A stretch of 10,482 nt of DNA, from positions 1 through 10,482 of the forward strand of contig CAYLXX010000028.1 of NCBI GenBank assembly GCA_964387955.1. The letters are read 5' to 3'. A model generated the notes under the pieces. It worked only from the letters and a program-made list of their open reading frames with translations, did no database searches and was not told the origin of the DNA. The DNA comes from CAYLXX01 sp964387955 (lineage in GTDB: Bacteria; Patescibacteriota; Microgenomatia; UBA1406; GWC2-37-13). The position numbers and the translations under genes are program-made. Of this stretch, positions 6,137 to 10,482 are shown piece after piece (within the stretch, counting starts at the first letter, position 1; the number at the start of each line of letters is the position of its first letter).

Positions 6137-6856
6137 TTATCTACGAATCATGTGGATGAGCTTATCTTCAAGTGTATAAAATTCACTGCTTCTCAGATTA
6201 CGGGGCCGCTCAAGAGGGTTTTCCACGATTGTTCTTACCCTTCCTGGCCCCGATCGCATTACGAGAACCTTATCTGCTAATTCAAGTGATTCTTGCACCA
6301 GATGAGTCACCATAATAATAGTGATTTTTCGTTTATGCCAGATCTGCAGCAACAATCTGCGCAATGATTCGGCCGTAAATTCATCAAGCGAGGAAAATGG
6401 CTCATCTAGCAATAATATATTGGGGTCAACAGCCAGAGCACGAGCAATACCAACTCTCTGTTTCATACCGCCTGACAACTCTTTCGGATGCTTATCGGCA
6501 AACCCAGCCAAACCCATTTCCTCAATCAACTCATGCACAACTTGTTTACGCTTCGACTCCTCCACACCCAACATTTTCAAACCAAACTCAATGTTTTTAT
6601 ACACAGTCAAGTAGGGGAATAGCGCGTAATTTTGGAAGACAAACCCGATTTCAGGCTCTTGTTCCCAGATGATTTTACCTGAAGTAGGTTTTTGGAGATT
6701 GGCTATAATTCGAAGAAGTGTAGATTTACCACAACCTGAAGGACCAACGATAGCCATAAACTCTTCACGCTTTACCTCAAAGCTTATATTCTCAATGGCG
6801 GTGAAAATCTGGTTATCCACCTCAAATTTTTTAGTTATCTCCTGAGCTTTTATCAT
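6137..6856 (-). CDS. ABC transporter ATP-binding protein (nitrate/sulfonate/taurine-type)
   Basis: 239 residues, the normal length for a single-domain importer ATPase. All nucleotide-binding motifs are intact: Walker A GPSGCGKST (38-46), Q-loop Gln 75 in FQNYALFPYLTV, signature LSGGMKQR (127-134), Walker B ILLLDEP (147-153) with the D-loop SSLDE, and the switch His 185 in VTHLV. The sequence style is that of the SsuB/TauB/NrtD group, which power uptake of sulfonates, taurine, nitrate or related small molecules. The ATG overlaps the permease stop in an ATGA, a sign of translational coupling. No substrate-binding protein gene is present in the window, so the substrate is unknown. It is the last gene of the operon uppP-permease-ATPase and ends one base from the convergent DedA stop. 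Confidence 0.92.
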   Translation of the reverse strand: MIKAQEITKKFEVDNQIFTAIENISFEVKREEFMAIVGPSGCGKSTLLRIIANLQKPTSGKIIWEQEPEIGFVFQNYALFPYLTVYKNIEFGLKMLGVEESKRKQVVHELIEEMGLAGFADKHPKELSGGMKQRVGIARALAVDPNILLLDEPFSSLDEFTAESLRRLLLQIWHKRKITIIMVTHLVQESLELADKVLVMRSGPGRVRTIVENPLERPRNLRSSEFYTLEDKLIHMIRR

Positions 6857-7581
6857 TCTTGTTGGTATTTGGTGCTGGAATTAAGTAAAGTCAACCAAAC
6901 TAATTTATTGATAATAAAAAGTATTGTCAGCAGTAAAAATATACCCACTATCAAAACCGATATATGATTTGATCCGCCTGCTTGTGCAAGATACGTACCG
7001 ACTCCTGGTACTGCCACTATGATTTCTGCGGCTATAATCGCCTCCCAGGCCTCACCCCAAGCTACAAGCGAACCAGTGATCACTGCTGGTAAAAGAAGCG
7101 GAAATAGCACATATACCAAGTATTTATGTCCGCGGGCGCCAAACGCATAGGCTGCTTCATCCAGCTCCTCCTTAATCTGTTTTTTCCCTGTGAGTAAGGT
7201 AAAAAGTATTGGCCAAATCATATTTATTATCAATATGAGAATGGTCACAATAGAATTGCGCCCAAACCAAATAACAAAGAGGGGGAATAACGCAAATGAG
7301 GGAAAACTCTGGAGAACGTCAAGGATCGGGACGCTAATCGCTTCAATTGTGGGTGAAGCAGTGACAACCAATGTCAAAATAATCGCCAATATAAGTGAAA
7401 TAAAGTAGGAAATAGTCACTCTTGTGAAACTGGCGGCAAACCCTCCAAAAAAAAGTCGCGCATCTAGCTCTGTAAATCCTAGAAGCAGAATTACTCCAAC
7501 AAGAATAATTAATAGAATCAAAGAGACTTTGTTGGCATTCTTACGTTTCCGGATAATCTTGAGTTTGTATGAGTGACGCAT
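6853..7581 (-). CDS. ABC transporter permease (SsuC/TauC-like)
   Basis: 242 residues with a basic N-terminal tail, a first membrane segment at ~19-35, and several further segments. The cytoplasmic EAA loop, which docks onto the ATPase, is visible as DEAAYAFGARG with a following LFPLLLPAVITG (141-170). LQSFPSFALFPLFVIWFG (90-107) is typical of the sulfonate/nitrate-type permeases. It would form a homodimer with two copies of the downstream ATPase. ATG 7581 is nine bases after the uppP stop and has no Shine-Dalgarno, so translation probably continues from uppP. The missing binding protein may be encoded elsewhere. Confidence 0.9.
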   Translation of the reverse strand: MRHSYKLKIIRKRKNANKVSLILLIILVGVILLLGFTELDARLFFGGFAASFTRVTISYFISLILAIILTLVVTASPTIEAISVPILDVLQSFPSFALFPLFVIWFGRNSIVTILILIINMIWPILFTLLTGKKQIKEELDEAAYAFGARGHKYLVYVLFPLLLPAVITGSLVAWGEAWEAIIAAEIIVAVPGVGTYLAQAGGSNHISVLIVGIFLLLTILFIINKLVWLTLLNSSTKYQQE

Positions 7582-7590
7582 GCAATACTT

Positions 7591-8373
7591 TTACTTTAAC
7601 GCAAAAATCGCCAGAAGTACACCTGCAATTATTCTATACCATCCAAAATTTGTGAGCGTATTTTTTTTCAAATAACCTATCAGCCACTTCACCACAAAAT
7701 ACGACGAAATAAACGCTGTTACCAATCCCACAAGTAAAAGCAAGAAATCTCCGCTGTGGGTCAGTAAATAATCTTTACTTTTATACAAATCAAGCGCCGA
7801 GGCGGCAAATATGGTGGGTATCGCCAAAATAAATGAGAATTTGGCTGCTTCATCGCGCTTATAGCGAAGTAGCATCATTCCCAGAAGTACTGCGCCTGCT
7901 CTGGAAACGCCCGGAATCACGGCCAAACTTTGGATGAGTCCAATAACTATCGCATCACGAAAACTTATAGAATTAGTGTCTTTTTTAAGAGCGATTTTTT
8001 TATTTTTTATAAAATATTCAAAAATTATAAAAACTATACCGATGCCGACAAACACTCCCAACATAAGGATAGGGGAGTTGAAAAACACATTTTTGATGAC
8101 TTTATACAGAATTAGGCCAACAACCGCGGTGGGGAAAAAAGCCACCAAAGTTTTGATAATTAATTCCCGATCTCGGATAATTTCGCGAAAATAGAGAAGG
8201 AGAACGGAGAGAATAGCGCCTGATTGTATAAAAACCTCAAAAAGTTTGGTGAACTCATTTTGTTGAATACCCATTAACTTAGAGGCAAAAATCAGGTGAA
8301 ATGTGGAGGAAATCGGCAAAAACTCAGTCACGCCTTCGACTATCCCGAGAATAATAACCTGAAGAATGTTCAT
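7591..8373 (-). CDS. uppP: Undecaprenyl-diphosphatase UppP (BacA family)
   Basis: 260 residues from ATG 8373. An upstream in-frame ATG at 8463 is rejected because its 30 extra residues lie inside the divergent glycosyltransferase gene and precede the family's normal start. UppP removes a phosphate from undecaprenyl pyrophosphate so that the lipid carrier can be used again for peptidoglycan and other glycans. The first signature EGVTEFLPISSTFHL (13-27) supplies the two Glu residues and the Ser/His pair, and the second, PGVSRAG (154-160), supplies Arg 158. Two changes from the usual consensus are visible: Phe 25 where Gly is usual (SSTGH), and Ala 159 where Ser is usual (SRSG). The protein is an integral membrane protein with about eight hydrophobic segments. 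It is the first gene of the minus-strand operon. Confidence 0.94.
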   Translation of the reverse strand: MNILQVIILGIVEGVTEFLPISSTFHLIFASKLMGIQQNEFTKLFEVFIQSGAILSVLLLYFREIIRDRELIIKTLVAFFPTAVVGLILYKVIKNVFFNSPILMLGVFVGIGIVFIIFEYFIKNKKIALKKDTNSISFRDAIVIGLIQSLAVIPGVSRAGAVLLGMMLLRYKRDEAAKFSFILAIPTIFAASALDLYKSKDYLLTHSGDFLLLLVGLVTAFISSYFVVKWLIGYLKKNTLTNFGWYRIIAGVLLAIFALK

Positions 8374-8380
8374 AAGGTAA

Positions 8381-8386
8381 AGTATA
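8381..8386 (-). promoter_or_regulatory. -10 box for uppP (minus strand)
   Basis: On the minus strand this reads TATACT (5 of 6 matches). The expected transcription start about seven bases on is at 8374, next to the uppP ATG (8373-8371), so the message would be leaderless. An alternative TATTAT lies at 8389-8384. I find no convincing -35. Confidence 0.5.
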
Positions 8387-8388
8387 AT
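8383..8388 (+). promoter_or_regulatory. -10 box for the glycosyltransferase (plus strand)
   Basis: A perfect TATAAT ends eight bases before ATG 8397, placing the expected start at about 8395, so the message would be leaderless or nearly so. It shares most of its bases with the minus-strand -10 box of uppP. The -35 region (around 8359-8365) matches only 3 of 6. Confidence 0.6.
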
Positions 8389-8396
8389 ATACCCAA

Positions 8397-9673
8397 ATGA
8401 AGATTGCGCTAGTTCATGACCAGATTCAGGAGTTTGGCGGAGCAGAACGCGTGCTTGTTTCACTCAAGCATATGTACCCAGAAGCACCTGTTTATACCGC
8501 ATTTTATAATCCCGAAACGTTGGGGATACACGCGGATAAGTTTAAGGATTGGGAAATTCACACCTCTTGGGCACAAAAAGTACCTCTTTTTAATCGATTT
8601 TACTCCCCTTTACGGTTTCTGATACCCAAAATTTGGGAGAGTTTTGATTTCTCGGGATTTGATTTGGTGATTTCTTCATCTGGGTGGTTTATGTCCAAAG
8701 GCATCATCACCAAACCTGGCACTACGCATATCTGTTACCTTCATCATCCTCCCCGATCTTTTTATTTTTACGAAACTGCAGTCGAGTGGCAAANNNNNNN
8801 NNNNNNNNNNNNNNNNNNNNNNNNNNNNNNNNNNNNNNNNNNNNNNNNNNNNNNNNNNNNNNNNNNNNNNNNNNNNNNNNNNNNNNNNNNNNNCTTCATC
8901 ATCCTCCCCGATCTTTTTATTTTTACGAAACTGCAGTCGAGTGGCAAAAACACCTGCCTTTTAAAGTCTACGGCACATTTATCAATCATGGTTTACGTAT
9001 GTGGGATTATATTTCCTCCCAACGGCCGGATTATTTCATAGTCAATTCTGAAGAGACTAAAAAAAGAGTCCAAAAATTTTATCGCCGCGATGCGGTAGTA
9101 ATTTATCCGCCTGTCCAGATACCCAAAAAAGCGCCTAGACACGAAGAAGGTAGTTACTACATCACCACTTCCCGACTCGCCCGAGCCAAACATATTGATC
9201 TTCTTATTCAAGCTGCCAATGAACTCAAATTAAACCTCAAAATCATAGGTACTGGTCGTGACGAAGAACATCTTAAAAGCCTTGCCGGTAAAACTGTCGA
9301 GTTCCTGGGATCAGTTTCAGATGAAGTAATGACTTCGATGTACCAGGGAGCTAAAGCTTTTCTTTTTGCCTCAGTTGATGAGGAATTTGGCATCGCGCCA
9401 GTCGAGGCAATGGGGTACGGATTACCTGTAATCGCCTATCGGAGTGGAGGAGTACCAGAAATTGTCGAAGAAGGTAAAAATGGCTATCTTTTTGATGAAT
9501 TAACTGCCGAATCTCTTATCGAAAAAATTAAAACTATGCATGTTTTACCTGCCAAAAAATACCGAGAATTGTCTATAGCTGCTCGCAAAACCGCCGAAAC
9601 CTTCAGCGAAGAGACTTTTAAGACCAATATTATGTCGTTTGTCGATACCCATGCCCGAGCTGCCCGAAGTTGA
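8397..9673 (+). CDS. GT4-type glycosyltransferase, interrupted by a scaffold gap
   Basis: The N-terminal part starts MKIALVHDQ with a GGAERV motif, typical of the donor-side Rossmann fold of GT4-family (GT-B) enzymes. The C-terminal part has TSRLARAKHIDLLI, IIGTGRDEE and EEFGIAPVEA (the E-x7-E nucleotide-sugar motif, Glu 277 and 285 after repair), followed by SGGVPEIV. A 100-N gap at 8794-8893 is flanked by identical 55-bp sequences. As written, the two halves are in different frames, because 155 bases is not a multiple of three. Dropping one repeat and the Ns gives a continuous frame of 373 residues, normal for the family. It probably transfers a sugar to a lipid-linked or envelope glycan; donor and acceptor are unknown. 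It is divergent from uppP and overlaps mutM by 23 bases. Confidence 0.9.
8739..8793 (+). repeat. 55-bp sequence, first copy, left of the gap
   Basis: Identical to 8894-8948. It encodes the stretch from LHHPPRSF to AVEWQ in the same codon phase as the second copy. It ends exactly where the Ns begin. Confidence 0.95.
8794..8893. other. Assembly gap of 100 Ns
   Basis: Exactly 100 N characters, a conventional placeholder for a gap of unknown length. Because the sequence on both sides is the same 55 bases, the contigs most likely overlap and nothing is missing. Confidence 0.97.
8894..8948 (+). repeat. 55-bp sequence, second copy, right of the gap
   Basis: Begins exactly after the last N and repeats 8739-8793 base for base, then continues into the rest of the glycosyltransferase with AAACACC. 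It is best read as the overlapping end of the neighbouring contig. Confidence 0.95.
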
Positions 9674-10482
9674 GACCATCCGTTTGTCTCTTCAACACAA
9701 TCTCCTCAGTAAAACTATTCAAAGCGTTGATATACGCGAGCAAAAACAGTTCATCGGTGACCCGAAGCAATTATTCAATAAAAAAATTACCGCATTAACT
9801 CGTAAAGGTAAAGTCATCACCATTAAAGTCGGCGAAATGTATATGAGTATTCACCTTAAGATGACTGGTCAGCTGTTATTTTCCAAAGATAAAAATAATT
9901 CAGTCTTCTCAAAAGAGATCCCCAGAGCCGGCACCAACAAAATGCCCGCCAAATCGACCAGAATCATCCTCTATTTCACTGACAACTCAGCACTCTACTT
10001 CAATGATGTGCGTAAATTTGGCTGGATGAGGCTTCTCGATCATCCTGAAGAAACAAAATCAATTGATATTTTGTCCCCAGATTTCACTTTGGCCTATTTT
10101 AAGAAATCAATTTCTAGTTCTCGTAAACCGATAAAAAATTTACTTCTGGAGCAAGATAAATTCACCGGCATTGGCAACATTTATGCCAATGATTCGCTCT
10201 GGAAAGCGCGCATTCACCCCCTCAGAAAGGCCAATGCATTAAGCGACGTGGAAATAGGGGAGCTATATAAGGCGATTAAGGTCATTATCGCCGAGGCACT
10301 CCAACGCAAAGGTTCATCTGATGAGTCCTATGTTGTTCCCGACAACACAAGAGGCGATTACCAAAATCATTTCAAAGTCTATCATCACGAAGGCCTCCCC
10401 TGTCTCCGATGCGGTACTAAAATTGAACGCATTAAACACGGAGGCAGAAGTAGTTTTTATTGTCCGCAGTGTCAAGTAATAG
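9651..10482 (+). CDS. mutM: Formamidopyrimidine-DNA glycosylase MutM/Fpg, 3' end cut by the window
   Basis: The open frame begins MPELPEVET, the hallmark of Fpg: the proline after the initiator Met is the catalytic nucleophile and Glu 3 assists. It continues for 277 codons without a stop to the window edge. Other family features are Lys 54 in TRKGK, HLKMTGQL (68-75), NDVRKFGWM (118-126), GIGNIYANDSLWKARIHP (173-190, the helix-two-turn-helix region) and a C-terminal zinc finger with Cys 251, 254, 271 and 274 around GGRSSFY. The enzyme removes oxidised purines such as 8-oxoguanine and cuts the abasic site. Fpg proteins usually end within a few residues of this last CPxCQ, so only the tail is missing. 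The start lies inside the glycosyltransferase gene (23-base overlap), indicating co-transcription and coupled translation. Confidence 0.97.
   Translation, partial: MPELPEVETIRLSLQHNLLSKTIQSVDIREQKQFIGDPKQLFNKKITALTRKGKVITIKVGEMYMSIHLKMTGQLLFSKDKNNSVFSKEIPRAGTNKMPAKSTRIILYFTDNSALYFNDVRKFGWMRLLDHPEETKSIDILSPDFTLAYFKKSISSSRKPIKNLLLEQDKFTGIGNIYANDSLWKARIHPLRKANALSDVEIGELYKAIKVIIAEALQRKGSSDESYVVPDNTRGDYQNHFKVYHHEGLPCLRCGTKIERIKHGGRSSFYCPQCQVI

Noticed and set aside
8374..8463. N-terminal extension of UppP by 30 residues
   Set aside because: It lies inside the divergent glycosyltransferase gene and upstream of the promoter; family members begin near the MNILQ start at 8373.
8684..8893. A separate gene start for the right half of the glycosyltransferase
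   Set aside because: The frame upstream of the gap is out of phase with the true coding frame and passes through Ns; the break is explained by the duplicated contig end.
1..10482. Recoded UGA (as in Gracilibacteria/Absconditabacteria)
   Set aside because: UGA ends the glycosyltransferase, the permease, dedA and the DMT gene at positions that fit normal family lengths, and no in-frame UGA interrupts a recognised gene.
1..10482. CRISPR arrays, transposons, phage genes or defence systems
   Set aside because: No regularly spaced repeats, transposase, integrase or structural phage proteins are visible; the only long direct repeat is the 55-bp assembly overlap.

Overview
The window looks like a piece of a draft genome from a Patescibacteria/CPR bacterium, most likely of the Microgenomates type. 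The clues are AT-rich DNA, tight gene packing, almost no Shine-Dalgarno sequences, several start codons sitting where transcription should begin, and large secreted proteins with Thr-Pro linkers and dockerin-like EF-hand repeats. The genetic code appears standard, with UGA used as a stop. The lineage is inferred from style and not from a marker gene.

Layout. Positions 1-154 hold two tRNA genes, Ile(UAU) and Phe(GAA). A half-size EamA/DMT membrane protein starts five bases after the tRNA-Phe. Positions 589-5505 form a secreted-protein island: a membrane-anchored dockerin-like/Ig-like protein (A), a GH5-type glycoside hydrolase with a dockerin and an extra C-terminal domain, a tRNA-Gly(GCC), and a paralogue of A (B). 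Each of the three secreted-protein genes has its own exact TTGACA -35 box, and the promoters of A and B carry similar 15-bp palindromes. A DedA-family membrane protein follows on the plus strand (5524-6135). It converges, with one base between stop codons, on a minus-strand operon: uppP, an ABC permease and an ABC ATPase (8373 down to 6137). uppP is divergent from a GT4-type glycosyltransferase, and their start codons are only 23 bp apart. The glycosyltransferase overlaps mutM (fpg), which runs off the right edge.

The glycosyltransferase carries a 100-N scaffold gap flanked on both sides by the same 55-bp sequence. Removing one copy and the Ns restores one continuous 373-codon reading frame, so the apparent frameshift is an assembly artefact.

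How the genes may work together. UppP makes undecaprenyl phosphate from the pyrophosphate, DedA-family proteins can return undecaprenyl phosphate across the membrane, and a glycosyltransferase lies next to uppP. This points to lipid-carrier recycling and envelope glycan assembly. The A-GH5-B block looks like cell-surface equipment for binding or cutting polysaccharide. I see no phage, transposon, CRISPR or known defence system. The most novel material is the A/B protein family with its shared palindromic promoters, and the GH5 variant in which the usual Asn before the acid/base Glu is Ala.
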